This document shows positions 27,164-37,981 of a stretch of DNA of 64,000 bases, piece by piece. Below the pieces are notes generated by a model that searched no databases, was not told the DNA's origin, and saw only the letters and a program-made list of their open reading frames with translations. The DNA comes from Methylobacterium sp. E-045 (GTDB lineage Bacteria; Pseudomonadota; Alphaproteobacteria; Rhizobiales; Beijerinckiaceae). The first letter of the stretch is position 1, and each line of letters starts with the position of its first letter. Location: the NCBI RefSeq assembly GCF_022829685.1, contig NZ_JAKSYE010000085.1:62001-126000 (forward strand). The letters run 5' to 3'. The position numbers and the translations under genes are program-made.

Positions 27164-30100
27164 TCAGGCGGCTTGCAGCATCCTGATCGTTCCGAGGGTG
27201 CCGTCACGGATGACGGCGAGGCGCTGGACCAACGGCGCGAGATCGCCCCCGCTGCGGCAGGCGGTTTCGATCTCGCGGCAGAGATCCGACAGGCCGACGA
27301 AGCCGAGCAGACCGGCGGCCGACACCATGACGTGCGCGTCATAGGCCAGATCCACCGGTTCGACGCCCGACAGATCGACGGCCTTCGGCGACGGTCCGAA
27401 CCGGTCGACGAGTTCATCGGCGAGCATCGACAGCAGGACCGTCGCCCGGTCCGGCCCCACCATGTCCACCAGGGAATCGTAGATCTCGCGATCGAGGATG
27501 GTCGGCGCGTGGACGGTCGCCGAAGGGCCGCTCCAACGGGCGATGGCCGCATAGAGCGCATCGCGCTTGAACGGCTTGCCGACATGATCGTCCATGCCGG
27601 CGGCCGTCAACGAGGCGATCTTCTCGGGCAGGACGTTGGCGGTCATGGCGATGATCGGCACCGCGCAGGCGGGGGCAGGCAGGGCGCGGATCAGGCGCGT
27701 GGCGGCGAGCCCGTCCATGCCGGGCATCTGGACGTCCATGAGCACGAGGTCGAAGGCAAGCGGTCCGCCCGCATTGGCCCGGATCGCGGCCACCGCCTCC
27801 TCGCCGTTGCCCACGACTTCGACACTGTGACCGGCGAGTTCGAGTACCGCCCGAGCCAGCGCCTGGTTCACTGGCACGTCTTCGGCGACGAGGATCCGCA
27901 CCGGCCTCGGCGCCACGGCCATCCTCTCGGGCGCCGCCCCGGCCTCAATGGGGCCGCTCGCTGCCTCGGCCCGCGGCAGGGTGAGGGTGAACCAGAAGGT
28001 CGATCCTTCGCCGGGACGGCTCGTCACCCCGATCTCCCCATCCATCATCGAGAGGAGGCGGCGGCAGATGGCGAGGCCGAGACCGGTGCCGCCGAACCGG
28101 CGGCTGATGGAGGAATCGACCTGGCTGAAGCGCTGGAACAGATGGACCTGCTGCTCTTCCGAGATGCCGATCCCCGTATCCACCACCTCGAAACGCAGGA
28201 CGGGGCCGGCCGCCTCCTCGCCGCATTGACTGACATTGAGGACGACGGAACCGGACGGGGTGAACTTCACCGCGTTGTTGAGGAGATTGAGCAGGACCTG
28301 CCGGAGTCGGTTCGCATCCCCCAGGGCCCAGGGCGGCAGCGCGGGGTCGAGCCGCGAGAGGATGGTCACGGGGCTCTTCAGCGCACTGCCGCGCACGATT
28401 TCCACCGTGTTCTCGATGAGGTCACTCAACGGAAACGGCAGCAATTCCAGGGTGAACTGCCCCGCCTCGATCTTCGAGAAGTCGAGAACGTCGTTCACGA
28501 TGGTGAGGAGCGCGGCGCCCGCCCCACGGATCAATTCGAGGCGGTGCCGGTCGTCAGGCGTCCGGCTCGGTTCCTCCAGCAGGAGGTCGGCATAACCGAG
28601 GATGCTGTTGAGCGGCGTGCGAATCTCGTGGCTCATGGCGGCCAGGAACTCGCTTTTTGCAGCATTGGCGGCCTCGGCCCTGGCTGTCGCCGCCTGCAAC
28701 GCGGCCTCCACCGTCTTGCGCTCGGTGATGTCGAAATGCAGGCCGACCATGCGATGGGGCGCGCCGGCCGCGTCGTAGAGCACGCGTCCGCAGGTCGAGA
28801 TCCAGCGCTCCTCCGAGTCCACCGAAATGCGATACTCGGCCACGTAGTTGATCCGGTTTCGGATCGCGTGGGCCGCTTCTTCGCGGACCGCCTGCCTGTC
28901 ATCGGGATGGACCAGCGGGATCCAGTCCCGGGCGGGCATGGCCTGAGCGCCCTCGCCGGGGAGACCGAACAGGCCGACGGCTTTCGGGCTGAGGGTGATG
29001 GTATCCGTCCAGAGTTCGAGGTCCCAGGTGCCCGCATCGGCCGCTTCCTGGGCGATGCGCAGCAGATCGGTCGTTTCCTCCAGCCGCTGGCGGGCGGTGA
29101 TGATGTCGTCGATGTCGAGGGCGGTGCCGAGCCATTCGGCGTCATCGGGCGCCCGGTCGTCATGGGTCGCGATCGGGATCATCACGATCTTGTGCCAGCG
29201 GTAGACGCCGTCATGGCGGCGCAGGCGCCCTTCCACCGTGAACGTCCGTCCGTGGGCATGCGCACGCTGCCAGGCGAGCTCCATCCGTTCGGCATCGTCG
29301 GGATGGTTGCGCGCCGTGCGCTCCGTCCGCTCGGGACCGATATCGCCGTAGAAATGGGTGAAGGCGGGATTGACGTAGGTCGCCGTCCCATCCGGCGGCC
29401 GCGTCGTCCAGATCAGGGCGGGCAGCGCCTCCGCGAGGGTGCGGTAGCGATCCTCGCTGCGCTGAAGCTCCAGTTCGGCGGCGCGGCGCTCGGTGATGTC
29501 GCGGGTGATCTCGGCATAGCCGACCACGGCCCCCCCTTCGTCGCGGATGGCGTCGATGGCGACGCTGGCGAAGAATTGCGAGCCGTCGCGGCGGACCCGC
29601 CAGCACTCGAACTTGAGCCGCCCCTCATAGGCGGCGGTGGCGAGCGCGATGCGCGGCGCCCCGGCTTCGAGCCCCTCCGTGGTGTAGAAGCGCGAGACGT
29701 GGCGGCCGATGACATCCTTTGCGGAATAGCCGGTGATACGCTCGGCTCCGCTGTTCCAGTTGGCGACGTGGCCGGTCCTGTCGAGGGTGACGAAGGCGCA
29801 ATCGCTCACCGCGTCCACGAGACGGCGAAACTGGCTCGTCCGCTCCCGCAGGGCGGCGTCGGAATTGCGGGCATCCGTGACGTCGATGGCGGTACCGACC
29901 AGTCCGACGGCCAGGCCCGCCACGTCGAGCTCGCAGATGCCGCGAACGACCATCGTCCGGATCTCGCCATTCGGACGAACCATCCTCGCTTCGAAGGCGA
30001 AAGCGTCCCTGTGCTCCAGCGCATCGGAGATGCTGGACCGGATCAACGCGCGGTCGTCGGGGTGATGCCGATCGATGGCCCCCTCGAAGGTCGGTACGAA

Positions 30101-30838
30101 GGTCGCGGGATCGAGTCCGGCGATCACGTAGATGCCGGTGGACCAGAAGGTCTGGCCATCGGCGAGCCGAACGCGCCAATGGCCGATCCCGGCGACCTCC
30201 TCCGCCATGGCGAGCAAGTGATGCGCGCTGGCAAGCGCGTTCCGGCGCTGCTGCAACTCTTCCTGCTGATCGGCGATCGTCGCCTGATGGGCCGCGCGTT
30301 CCTCGGCCTCGCGAATCAGCCTGACATGGACATCGGCCAGGCGAAGATGGGCCGTGACGATGGCCGCGAGGTCGTGGAGAGCCGCGGCATCCTCCGCGCT
30401 GAACGCGCGTGGCGTGCTGGTCATGAGACAGAACGAACCGACGCGGAAACCCGATTCGAGGCAGAGCGGTACGCCGGCATAGAACACGACGGGGTCCGGG
30501 CCGGTCACCAGCGGGTTCCGGGCGAAACGCGGATCGAGGCGCGCATCCGGCACCACGAGCATGTCGCCACCGGCGATGGTGTGATGGCAAAACGACTGGA
30601 GGCGGGGCATCTCCTTCCCGGCGAGATCACAGTCCGACTTGATCCACTGCCGATCGGAATCGATGAGGGCGACGTACGCCTTCTCGACCCCGAAGAGGCG
30701 CCTGGCCGTGCGTGACACGGCCTCGAAATGGTCTTCGGGGGGCGTATCGAGGATACCGAGGCCGTGAAGCGCGGCGACGCGCTCGGCTTCATGAGACGGC
30801 GTGATCAAGGATCGGGCCCCGTTGAACGGCAGTGGCAA
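27164..30838 (-). CDS. Hybrid sensor histidine kinase: GAF, four PAS, HisKA, HATPase, REC, HPt
   Basis: 1224-residue cytoplasmic signalling protein without membrane segments. Domains in order: GAF (about 10-165), a short coiled coil (170-205), four PAS domains (210-325, 335-450, 460-580, 590-710), HisKA with His737 in MSHEIRTPL, HATPase with NNAVKF (N855) and DTGIGI, a receiver with Asp1035 in LMDVQMPGMDG and Lys1088, and a C-terminal HPt domain with His1169 (AHVMVSAAGL). All phosphorelay residues are present, so an internal His-Asp-His relay is likely; the final response regulator is not next to it. The input signal is unknown. Confidence 0.93.
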   Translation of the reverse strand: MPLPFNGARSLITPSHEAERVAALHGLGILDTPPEDHFEAVSRTARRLFGVEKAYVALIDSDRQWIKSDCDLAGKEMPRLQSFCHHTIAGGDMLVVPDARLDPRFARNPLVTGPDPVVFYAGVPLCLESGFRVGSFCLMTSTPRAFSAEDAAALHDLAAIVTAHLRLADVHVRLIREAEERAAHQATIADQQEELQQRRNALASAHHLLAMAEEVAGIGHWRVRLADGQTFWSTGIYVIAGLDPATFVPTFEGAIDRHHPDDRALIRSSISDALEHRDAFAFEARMVRPNGEIRTMVVRGICELDVAGLAVGLVGTAIDVTDARNSDAALRERTSQFRRLVDAVSDCAFVTLDRTGHVANWNSGAERITGYSAKDVIGRHVSRFYTTEGLEAGAPRIALATAAYEGRLKFECWRVRRDGSQFFASVAIDAIRDEGGAVVGYAEITRDITERRAAELELQRSEDRYRTLAEALPALIWTTRPPDGTATYVNPAFTHFYGDIGPERTERTARNHPDDAERMELAWQRAHAHGRTFTVEGRLRRHDGVYRWHKIVMIPIATHDDRAPDDAEWLGTALDIDDIITARQRLEETTDLLRIAQEAADAGTWDLELWTDTITLSPKAVGLFGLPGEGAQAMPARDWIPLVHPDDRQAVREEAAHAIRNRINYVAEYRISVDSEERWISTCGRVLYDAAGAPHRMVGLHFDITERKTVEAALQAATARAEAANAAKSEFLAAMSHEIRTPLNSILGYADLLLEEPSRTPDDRHRLELIRGAGAALLTIVNDVLDFSKIEAGQFTLELLPFPLSDLIENTVEIVRGSALKSPVTILSRLDPALPPWALGDANRLRQVLLNLLNNAVKFTPSGSVVLNVSQCGEEAAGPVLRFEVVDTGIGISEEQQVHLFQRFSQVDSSISRRFGGTGLGLAICRRLLSMMDGEIGVTSRPGEGSTFWFTLTLPRAEAASGPIEAGAAPERMAVAPRPVRILVAEDVPVNQALARAVLELAGHSVEVVGNGEEAVAAIRANAGGPLAFDLVLMDVQMPGMDGLAATRLIRALPAPACAVPIIAMTANVLPEKIASLTAAGMDDHVGKPFKRDALYAAIARWSGPSATVHAPTILDREIYDSLVDMVGPDRATVLLSMLADELVDRFGPSPKAVDLSGVEPVDLAYDAHVMVSAAGLLGFVGLSDLCREIETACRSGGDLAPLVQRLAVIRDGTLGTIRMLQAA

Positions 30839-30991
30839 CCTTTCGGAGCATCACCTGTGCCGGTCGCATAGATAACGTTCTATGTCTCGAATGAAAATTT
30901 CGCCCGCCGCCGCCTCATTCTCAACGGCGCACAGTATCATTCTTCCGCCAGCGAGACTTCGCTGCAACGGCGATAGCCCCAACGTAAGACT

Positions 30992-32263
30992 TCAGGTGGT
31001 CGATCGCTGTTGAAACAACCAGCGAACACGTGCGGCTTCGAGCCCCCATAGCATCCCGAGCATCATGTAAACGTGACGCCACTTCTCGATATCGATTTGA
31101 AATGCCTGGAGGAAGAACATCAGGAGGGCCGGAAACACGATCTGGGCGAGCCCCTGATAGGGCGACGGTTTGAGGCACAGGCGAAACCCGACGAAGATGG
31201 ATGTCAGGACGATGGAGAGGAACGCGAAACCTCCGAGCCATCCCCCATTCGCAAACCCGCCGATATAAGAATTGTGCGGCTCCAGATCGAAGACCACGCG
31301 CCATCTCAGCGGCCCGAAACCGAGGGGGCGATCGATGAGCATCGGGATGCCGCGGCGCTGATTGCCGAACCGTCCGGTCTCGCCTTCGTCATAATCCTTC
31401 GTGACCTGCGCCCGATCGGTGAACCGCTCGGAGACACCGTCCATCGACAGAAGGCCGCCGATCAGGAGCGCACCGACGAGCACGGTGAGGGCCGACAATC
31501 GGGCGATGCGCAGCCGAACGGCCCGCGACGGAGAGGTTGCCCATGTGAGGCCGATCGTCAGGCAGATGCCGAGGAGGCACGCCCCCCAGGATCCGCGCGA
31601 GAACGAGAGGAAGACACAGGCCAGCAGGACGAGCAGTGCTGCCGCGGACAGGAAGACCCGCCGCGTCTCACCCACCAGCATCCTGCGGATGAGATACAGC
31701 ACCGACAGGATCAGGAAGGATCCGAGCAGGTTGGGGTCCTGGAACACGCCCGAGGCGCGTCCGTCCATCTTGAACAGCACGTCTTCGCCGAGCACGTCGA
31801 AATAGCTGAAGATGCCGCAGATCGCCGCGAAGAGGGCTCCCGCGAGGTAAGCCTTGAGGACGAAACCGACCCTGTCGGACGTCTCGTCCGAGAAGAACAT
31901 CACGAAGAAAATCCCGGTCAACCCGAGATAGACGGCCTGATAGGTCCACTCGACCGAATTGGTCTCGTCGAGATAGGGTATCAGCGCGATGACGATGGCC
32001 GACAGATAGAGCAGCAGAAGTGCGACGATGAGGATCGTCGCACGGTAGAACCTGATCCCCAGCAGGAACCACAACGCGATCGTCGGCAAGGCCAGAAAAT
32101 CATAGGGCGACGGCTTCATGAAGGTGAAGCACGTGAAGAAGATGACCAGCGCCAGCAGCGCGTAACCGAGGGTATGGAGCGGACCCGACGAGGCACGGCG
32201 AGGATCAGCCGACGTCAGAGCGACGCCAACCTTTTCTGCACTCCATCTCCCGCCTGCCGCCAT
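30992..32263 (-). CDS. O-antigen ligase / polysaccharide polymerase-like membrane protein
   Basis: 423 residues with 10-12 membrane segments. The large periplasmic loop contains LGFGPLRWRV and the EPHNSYIGGFANGGW segment, the HNxxl-type motif of the Wzy/WaaL (O-antigen ligase) superfamily; LSFSRGSWGACL is the other typical region. It likely ligates or polymerizes a surface glycan. It lies between the acyltransferase gene (119 bp) and the hybrid kinase gene, all on the minus strand. The precise substrate is unknown. Confidence 0.8.
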   Translation of the reverse strand: MAAGGRWSAEKVGVALTSADPRRASSGPLHTLGYALLALVIFFTCFTFMKPSPYDFLALPTIALWFLLGIRFYRATILIVALLLLYLSAIVIALIPYLDETNSVEWTYQAVYLGLTGIFFVMFFSDETSDRVGFVLKAYLAGALFAAICGIFSYFDVLGEDVLFKMDGRASGVFQDPNLLGSFLILSVLYLIRRMLVGETRRVFLSAAALLVLLACVFLSFSRGSWGACLLGICLTIGLTWATSPSRAVRLRIARLSALTVLVGALLIGGLLSMDGVSERFTDRAQVTKDYDEGETGRFGNQRRGIPMLIDRPLGFGPLRWRVVFDLEPHNSYIGGFANGGWLGGFAFLSIVLTSIFVGFRLCLKPSPYQGLAQIVFPALLMFFLQAFQIDIEKWRHVYMMLGMLWGLEAARVRWLFQQRSTT

Positions 32264-32382
32264 TCCACCCGTCCACCCGCCTCAGGATACGCGCCCGGCC
32301 TCAGCATGAGGCAAGTCCGGTCAGCGAAGGCTTAAGCGGGCGGCGTTGCCTCTCTCGCATGCAGAGGACCGTCGCCCAAGCG

Positions 32383-33480
32383 TCACGCTGTCCTGAGAGG
32401 CGGGGGGCGTACCAGGATGCGCTGGATGAAGCGGGTCACCGGCCGTTCCACGAACCGGTGCACGAACACGGCAAAGAAGCAGCAGGATACGACCGTGAAG
32501 GCGAGCATCGGCCAAGCCCCTGTCGCTTCATCGAAGCCTGCCCCTTGCATAGCTTTTCGGATGCCGACGATCACGAAAGGATGGCTGAGATAGAGCGCAT
32601 ACGATGCGTCGCCCAGATGGACCCCCAGTTTGGAGAGACGGGATGGCTGCCCCTGACGGCCGAGGACGGCGGCGCAGACGATCAAAGCTGCGGGGAGTCC
32701 CCAGCCGAAGACGCGCCAGGCGTCGTTGGGCGTCGTCCAGTCGATGGCCTGATGCGACGAGTCGATCGGGTCGGCGATCAGGATGGCGACCCCGCCGACG
32801 AGAAAGGCTCCCCGGATCAGTCCCGATAAAACCACACCATGGCGGAGGAGCAGAGCGATCCCCATCCCGAAGACGAATTCGAGAACGATCGGGCGGGTCC
32901 AGAAGAACGTGGCCGCGGCACTCGGCTGCAGGACGAATCCCATAAGAACGAGTCCACCGAGCAGGGCCGCGACAGCGATCACCGTCCGACTGCGTCGCAA
33001 GCCGATGAAGACCGCGAAGATGACATAGAAAAACATCTCGTAATTCAGCGTCCATCCCAGTTCGAGGACGGGCATGGGAACCGCATGCCCCGTGGCATAA
33101 GCAGGCCAGAAGACAAAGGATGCGACGATGTTCGGCCAGCCGGGAAATTCCTTGGTCGTGCCCGCGAGGCCGACCACGAGAAACAGGATATAAAGCGCCG
33201 TGAACATCCAATAGAGCGGAACGATCCGCGCCACCCTCCGGGCCAGGAACTCGGCCGACGCGCCCTTGCGTCCGAACAGGTTTTCGGACGCGTAGACCAT
33301 GATGAAACCGGAGATGACGAAGAAGATGTCGACACCGGCGCCCCACGGCAGCAGGTGGTTTCGCTCGAACGAACCGCCGAGCTTCAACGTCTGCATGAGG
33401 GTGTGATGCTGGGCATGGCCGAAAACCACCATGAGGGCCGCCAGCCCGCGCAAAATCTGAACGGAAACGATCTGTTTCAC
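32383..33480 (-). CDS. Acyltransferase 3 family membrane protein (OafA/YrhL-like)
   Basis: About 365 residues with roughly ten membrane segments. The family signatures are QILRGLAALMVVFGHAQHH near the N-terminus (the RGLAAL and H residues), GVDIFFVISGF and RRVARIVPLYW. These proteins transfer acyl groups to membrane or surface carbohydrates. GTG 33480 (VKQIVSVQ) gives the family N-terminus; an ATG at 33504 would add 8 residues and neither has a clear ribosome-binding site. With the following O-antigen ligase-like gene it suggests surface-polysaccharide modification, placed right after murD. Confidence 0.88.
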   Translation of the reverse strand: MKQIVSVQILRGLAALMVVFGHAQHHTLMQTLKLGGSFERNHLLPWGAGVDIFFVISGFIMVYASENLFGRKGASAEFLARRVARIVPLYWMFTALYILFLVVGLAGTTKEFPGWPNIVASFVFWPAYATGHAVPMPVLELGWTLNYEMFFYVIFAVFIGLRRSRTVIAVAALLGGLVLMGFVLQPSAAATFFWTRPIVLEFVFGMGIALLLRHGVVLSGLIRGAFLVGGVAILIADPIDSSHQAIDWTTPNDAWRVFGWGLPAALIVCAAVLGRQGQPSRLSKLGVHLGDASYALYLSHPFVIVGIRKAMQGAGFDEATGAWPMLAFTVVSCCFFAVFVHRFVERPVTRFIQRILVRPPPLRTA

Positions 33481-33586
33481 GGGGCATAGCCTCGCCAGCG
33501 GCATGATGCCGATCGCGGCGGATGGTTGGTCCGGGGCGGTTAAATCCCAATAAAGCCGGTCGCGGAAAACGGGGTCCGCGGTTGGA

Positions 33587-34945
33587 TTATCCGATCAGGC
33601 CCCGCACGAGCGTCCGGAACTGGTCGCCTCTGTCCTCGAAGCTCCTGAACTGGTCGTAGGAGGCGCACGCCGGCGAGAGCAGCACCACCGGTTCCGGCGC
33701 CTCTGATCTCGCAGCGGACTCGGCCGCCTGCTTCGTGGCCACATCCAGGGTGCCGCAGTGCGTGAAGGGCACCCTCCCCTCCAGCGTCGCGGCGAACGCG
33801 TCGCTCGCCGCGCCGATCAGGTAGGCATGGGCGACGCGGTCGAACAGCGGCGCCAGCAGGTCGATGCCGCCCTCCTTGGGCTTGCCGCCGAGGATCCAAT
33901 GGACGTCGCGGAAGGCGGTGAGGGCCTTCTCGGTGGAGTCCGCGTTGGTCGCCTTGGAATCGTTGACGAACAGCACACGGCCGCGCCGGCCGACCTCCTC
34001 CATCCGGTGTGGCAGGCCGGGGAAGCTCTTCAATCCGGCAGCGATCTCGTCATCGGTCACGCCGAGCGCTTGGACGACGGCAATGGCGACGGCGGCGTTC
34101 TGCCAATTATGGGCACCGCGCAGGGAGCCGATGCCGGACACGTCGGCGATGGCTTGCCCGGAACGCCCGGTGACGGTTCCGTCGCGAACGATCAGCCCAT
34201 CCACGTCCCGTTGCGCGACACCGATGCGCACGAGGGGTCCCCGATGCCGGTTGGCGATGGCGCGGCTCGGCGCGTCGTCGATGCCGATCACCGCAAGGGC
34301 AGAGCCCTGAATCAAGCGTTCCTTGATCGCCGCGTAGTTCTCCATCGTCCCGTGTCGGTCGAGATGGTCCGGCGTGATGTTGAGGAGCACGCCGACGCTC
34401 GGGTTCAGGGACGGCGTCAGGTCGATCTGGAACGAGGACAGTTCGATGACGTGATGGCGCCCCGGAGCCGGCGGCTCCAGCGACAGGATCGCCGTGCCGA
34501 TATTCCCGCCCATCTGCACGTCGAGGCCGGCTTGCCTCAGGATATGGGCGATCAGCGCCGTGGTGGTGGACTTGCCGTTGGTGCCGGTGATGGCGACGAA
34601 GGGTGCATCGGGGGCGATCTGCGCCCGCTCGCGGCAGAACAGTTCCACGTCGCCGATGATCTCGATCCCGGCCGCCCTGGCGAGATCGACGGTCCAATGC
34701 GGCACGGGGTGGGTCAACGGCACGCCGGGCGCCAGGACCAGGGCGGAGAAGCCCGACCAGTCGGCACCGCGCAGGTCCGTGGTAGGAATGCCCTGTTCCT
34801 GCGCCCGGGCCATGCTGGTGGGGTTGTCGTCGCAGGCAACGACCCGGGCGCCGCCGGCCTGGAGCGAGAGCGCCGTAGCGAGGCCGGAGCCGCCGAGACC
34901 GAACAGGGCGACCGTGCGGCCGGCGAAGGTAGTGGCGGGGGTCAT
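33587..34945 (-). CDS. murD: UDP-N-acetylmuramoyl-L-alanine--D-glutamate ligase
   Basis: 452 residues. N-terminal Rossmann UDP-binding domain ([14 protein letters not shown]), central ATP-binding domain with GTNGKSTTT (about 121-129) and [10 protein letters not shown], and a C-terminal domain with FVNDSKATN and the ending [12 protein letters not shown]. It adds D-glutamate to UDP-MurNAc-L-Ala in the cytoplasm. It follows mraY after 262 bp that include a dispersed repeat, and it is the last dcw gene in the window: ftsW and murG do not follow. Confidence 0.97.
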   Translation of the reverse strand: MTPATTFAGRTVALFGLGGSGLATALSLQAGGARVVACDDNPTSMARAQEQGIPTTDLRGADWSGFSALVLAPGVPLTHPVPHWTVDLARAAGIEIIGDVELFCRERAQIAPDAPFVAITGTNGKSTTTALIAHILRQAGLDVQMGGNIGTAILSLEPPAPGRHHVIELSSFQIDLTPSLNPSVGVLLNITPDHLDRHGTMENYAAIKERLIQGSALAVIGIDDAPSRAIANRHRGPLVRIGVAQRDVDGLIVRDGTVTGRSGQAIADVSGIGSLRGAHNWQNAAVAIAVVQALGVTDDEIAAGLKSFPGLPHRMEEVGRRGRVLFVNDSKATNADSTEKALTAFRDVHWILGGKPKEGGIDLLAPLFDRVAHAYLIGAASDAFAATLEGRVPFTHCGTLDVATKQAAESAARSEAPEPVVLLSPACASYDQFRSFEDRGDQFRTLVRGLIG

Positions 34946-35104
34946 GCGCGTCTCGAACTCGACATCTGCACGGCCCGTCTGCCGCCCTCCCCCTCGTCAT
35001 CCGGAGGTGGATCGGTGGGCAACCGGGCGATCGCGAAAAATCATCATACCATGCCTGGAGCGCTCTCCACCGAGACGGATGCCGGTTCGGCGGAGAGGAC
35101 CGCT

Positions 35105-35211
35105 CTAAGCAGGTTCGCGTTGGCAAGCCAACGCTTCACCCTGCTCAGCTCTTTGCTCTGTCGCAGGTTTTGATCGCGGAACCGGGGGCCACTTCCGCGA
35201 AACCTGCTTAG
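35105..35211. repeat. Dispersed intergenic repeat, copy 1
   Basis: 107-bp element bounded by CTAAGCAGGTTCG and its inverted form CGAAACCTGCTTAG. Inside is the perfect palindrome GCGTTGGCAAGCCAACGC. A second copy at 55968-56075 is about 80 percent identical by eye along its whole length. Its right end supplies the TAA stop codon of mraY (TTA at 35208-35210 on the plus strand). Confidence 0.85.
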
Positions 35212-36290
35212 CGCAGCTTCAGCGTCGCGAGGCCGGCGAGGGCCAGGATCACGGCGATGATCCAGAACCGGATCACGACCTGCGGCTCCTTCCAACCCTT
35301 CTGCTCGAAATGGTGGTGGATCGGCGCCATGCGGAAGACGCGCTTTCCGGTGAGCTTGAACGAGGCGACCTGGATGATCACCGACATAATCTCCAGCACG
35401 AACAGGCCGCCGACGATGGCCAGCACGATCTCGTGCTTGGTGGCGACGGCCACGGTGCCGAGGAGGCCGCCGAGCGCCAGGGAGCCGGTGTCGCCCATGA
35501 AGATCTGGGCCGGCGGCGCGTTGAACCACAGGAAGCCGAGCCCGGCGCCGATCACGGCCCCGCAGACGACGGCGAGTTCGCCCGTGTCGCGGACGTAGTT
35601 CACCTGAAGGTAGCCGGCGGTGAAGACGTTGCCGACGAGGTAGGCGATGACGCCGAACGTGCCGCAGGCGATCATGACCGGCACGATGGCAAGGCCGTCG
35701 AGACCGTCGGTGATGTTCACCGCATTGCCGGCGCCGACGATGACGAAGCCGGCGAACAGGACGTAGAACCAGCCGAGGTTCAGGAGCGCGTCCTTGAAGA
35801 CCGGGAAGGCGAGCTGGTTCTGGAGCGCGGGCGCCGAATAATACGAGATCAGGGTGCAGGCCGAGATGGCGATGGACGCTTCGAGCAGCAGCCGAAACTT
35901 GCCCGAGAAGCCCTTATGCGACTGCTTCGTCACCTTGAGGTAGTCGTCGTAGAAGCCGATGGCGCCGAAGCCGAGGGTCACCGCGAGGGTCACCCAGACG
36001 AAATGATTGCGCGGATTGGCCCAGAGCAGGATCGCCACGATGGCGCCGGCCAGGATCATCAGCCCGCCCATGGTCGGCGTGCCGCGCTTGGTCAGATGGG
36101 TCTGCGGCCCGTCCTCGCGGATCGGCTGGCCCTTGCCCTGGCGCAGGCGCAGCAGGGAAATGATGAGCGGCCCGAACCAGAACACGAACAGGCCCGCCGT
36201 GAACAGCGCGCCGCCGGTGCGGAAGGTGATGTAGCGAAAGACGTTGAGGGGCGAGAGCGTGCCACTCAGGTCCGACAGGAGATACAGCAT
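35208..36290 (-). CDS. mraY: Phospho-N-acetylmuramoyl-pentapeptide transferase
   Basis: 360 residues with about ten membrane segments. The conserved aspartate motifs GFYDDYLK and [13 protein letters not shown], and the MAPIHHHFE histidine motif near the C-terminus, are all present. It transfers phospho-MurNAc-pentapeptide to undecaprenyl phosphate, making lipid I at the inner membrane. The start MLYLLSD at 36290 matches the family; longer upstream frames are not conserved-looking. The stop codon falls inside a dispersed repeat. Confidence 0.97.
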   Translation of the reverse strand: MLYLLSDLSGTLSPLNVFRYITFRTGGALFTAGLFVFWFGPLIISLLRLRQGKGQPIREDGPQTHLTKRGTPTMGGLMILAGAIVAILLWANPRNHFVWVTLAVTLGFGAIGFYDDYLKVTKQSHKGFSGKFRLLLEASIAISACTLISYYSAPALQNQLAFPVFKDALLNLGWFYVLFAGFVIVGAGNAVNITDGLDGLAIVPVMIACGTFGVIAYLVGNVFTAGYLQVNYVRDTGELAVVCGAVIGAGLGFLWFNAPPAQIFMGDTGSLALGGLLGTVAVATKHEIVLAIVGGLFVLEIMSVIIQVASFKLTGKRVFRMAPIHHHFEQKGWKEPQVVIRFWIIAVILALAGLATLKLR

Positions 36291-36420
36291 CCAGCACCCG
36301 GTCGCGGTTTGTCTGACGATGGACGATCCGGGGTTGGAGGAGGCCGCGCGCCTTTCCGTCCCCGCCGTGTCGCCCGGCTCGCGGGCTCTCCCGGCATGAG
36401 GCCGGGACTGACACGGAGGT

Positions 36421-37884
36421 CTATTGGCGGATCGCGGCCTGCGCCGACTCGGCGCGGTCCACGGCGCCCGCGTAGCGGGCTTTGAGGGCTTCGACAATGC
36501 GGCCCATGCGGATGCTGTTCGAGCCCTTGACCATCACGGCGTCTCCGGCGCGAAGGGCACCGAGGAGGGGATCGACGAGATCCGACGACATTCCGGCCGA
36601 GACGCCGCGCCGGCTCACCGGCAGCGCCTCGAACAGGTGGCGCATCATCGGGCCGGCGGTGAAGACGAGATCGATCCCGGCCTCGTCCACGGCCGAGGCG
36701 AGGGCGCGGTGGTGCTCTTCCGCCGCCGCCCCGAGTTCCAGCATGTCGCCGAGGACCGCGATGCGGCGCCCGCGCGATCCCGTCTCGATGCCCGACAGGG
36801 TGGCCAGGGCCGCGCGCACCGAGGCCGGGTTGGCGTTGTAGCTCTCGTCCACCAGAAACGCCTCGCCGTCCCGGAGCTTCAGCGCCGTGCGCTCGCCGCG
36901 CCCGGCGGGGGGCTTTAACGCGGCCAGGGACAGGGCGGCTCGCGCCAGGTCGGCGCCGAGCGCGTGGACCACCGCCATGACGCCGAGGGAGTTCATCGCC
37001 GTGTGCCGGCCGGGCGTTCCGAGCTGGTAGGTGACGGGGATCCCCATCACCGAGGCGTCCACCACGGAGAGGTCGGGCCGCATGACGATGCGAAGGGCGC
37101 GGACATCCGCCTCCTCGTGCTCGCCGAACGTGACGACGCGGCCCGCCTTCGAGGCATGGGCATGGGCGAGCAGGCGCGAAAAATTCGGGTTGTCGCGGTT
37201 GATGATCGCGGTCCCGCCTGCGCTCAGCCCGGAAAAGATCTCGCCCTTGGCGTCGGCGATGGCCGAGAGCGAGGCGAAATGCTCGATATGCACCGGTTCG
37301 ACCGTGGTGATCAGCGCGATGTCCGGACGGACCATGGCCGTCAGCGGCACGATCTCGCGCGCGTGGTTCATGCCGATCTCGAACACGCCGTAATCGCTGT
37401 CGGCGGGCATCCGCGCCAGGGTCAGCGGCACGCCCCAGTGGTTGTTGTAGGAGGCGATGGACGCATGGGTCCGCCCCTGCGCGGAGAGGACGTGGAGCAG
37501 GGCCTCCTTCGTGCCGGTCTTGCCGACGGAGCCGGTGACGGCGACGATGCCGGCATGGCTGCGCCGGCGGGAGGCCGCGCCGAGGGCCCGCATGGCGTCG
37601 AGGATCGGATCCTCGCCCGCGCCCCAGACGGCGAGGACGCCGCCCGCCCCGGCGAATTCCCCGGCCCGGTCGGCGGCGACCACGGCCGCTCCGGCACCGC
37701 GCGACAGGGCATCGCGAACGAAGTCGTGACCGTCCCGGACATCGCCGCGAATGGCGAAGAACAGGTCGCCCGGCTGCAGCGTCCGCGTGTCGATGGAGGC
37801 GCCGGTGATCGGCTTCGCGTTGCCGAGCAACCGGCCGCCGGTGGCGGCTTCCAGGGCCTCGGGGGTCCAGAGGGGTGTCGTCAT
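36421..37884 (-). CDS. murF: UDP-N-acetylmuramoyl-tripeptide--D-alanyl-D-alanine ligase
   Basis: 487 residues with the Mur ligase layout. The ATP site reads [13 protein letters not shown] (Lys122), where most MurF proteins also have GSx[11 protein letters not shown] and VDESYNANP in the C-terminal half are MurF signatures. It adds D-Ala-D-Ala to the UDP-MurNAc-tripeptide. It lies 97 bp downstream of murE on the minus strand and 130 bp before mraY. Confidence 0.97.
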   Translation of the reverse strand: MTTPLWTPEALEAATGGRLLGNAKPITGASIDTRTLQPGDLFFAIRGDVRDGHDFVRDALSRGAGAAVVAADRAGEFAGAGGVLAVWGAGEDPILDAMRALGAASRRRSHAGIVAVTGSVGKTGTKEALLHVLSAQGRTHASIASYNNHWGVPLTLARMPADSDYGVFEIGMNHAREIVPLTAMVRPDIALITTVEPVHIEHFASLSAIADAKGEIFSGLSAGGTAIINRDNPNFSRLLAHAHASKAGRVVTFGEHEEADVRALRIVMRPDLSVVDASVMGIPVTYQLGTPGRHTAMNSLGVMAVVHALGADLARAALSLAALKPPAGRGERTALKLRDGEAFLVDESYNANPASVRAALATLSGIETGSRGRRIAVLGDMLELGAAAEEHHRALASAVDEAGIDLVFTAGPMMRHLFEALPVSRRGVSAGMSSDLVDPLLGALRAGDAVMVKGSNSIRMGRIVEALKARYAGAVDRAESAQAAIRQ

Positions 37885-37918
37885 CGGGCGGATTCCTGCA
37901 TGGAGCGGCCGCGGGTGC

Positions 37919-37942
37919 GCCCTTCCCCGTTGCGGGGGAGGG
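37919..37942. repeat. Palindromic element between murE and murF
   Basis: CCCTTCCCCGTTGCGGGGGAGGG forms a GC-rich hairpin within the 97-bp murE-murF gap. It has no T-run and so is not a clear terminator; its CTYCCCC/GGGGGAG arms resemble the palindrome at 62744-62765. Confidence 0.5.
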
Positions 37943-37981
37943 AAAGACGCGCTGAAGACAGCGTTTCACCCTGAGTCGAAC

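Noticed and set aside
27173..30715. A 1180-residue plus-strand open frame opposite the hybrid kinase
   Set aside because: Composition is that of an antisense shadow and the minus-strand kinase has all its domains intact.
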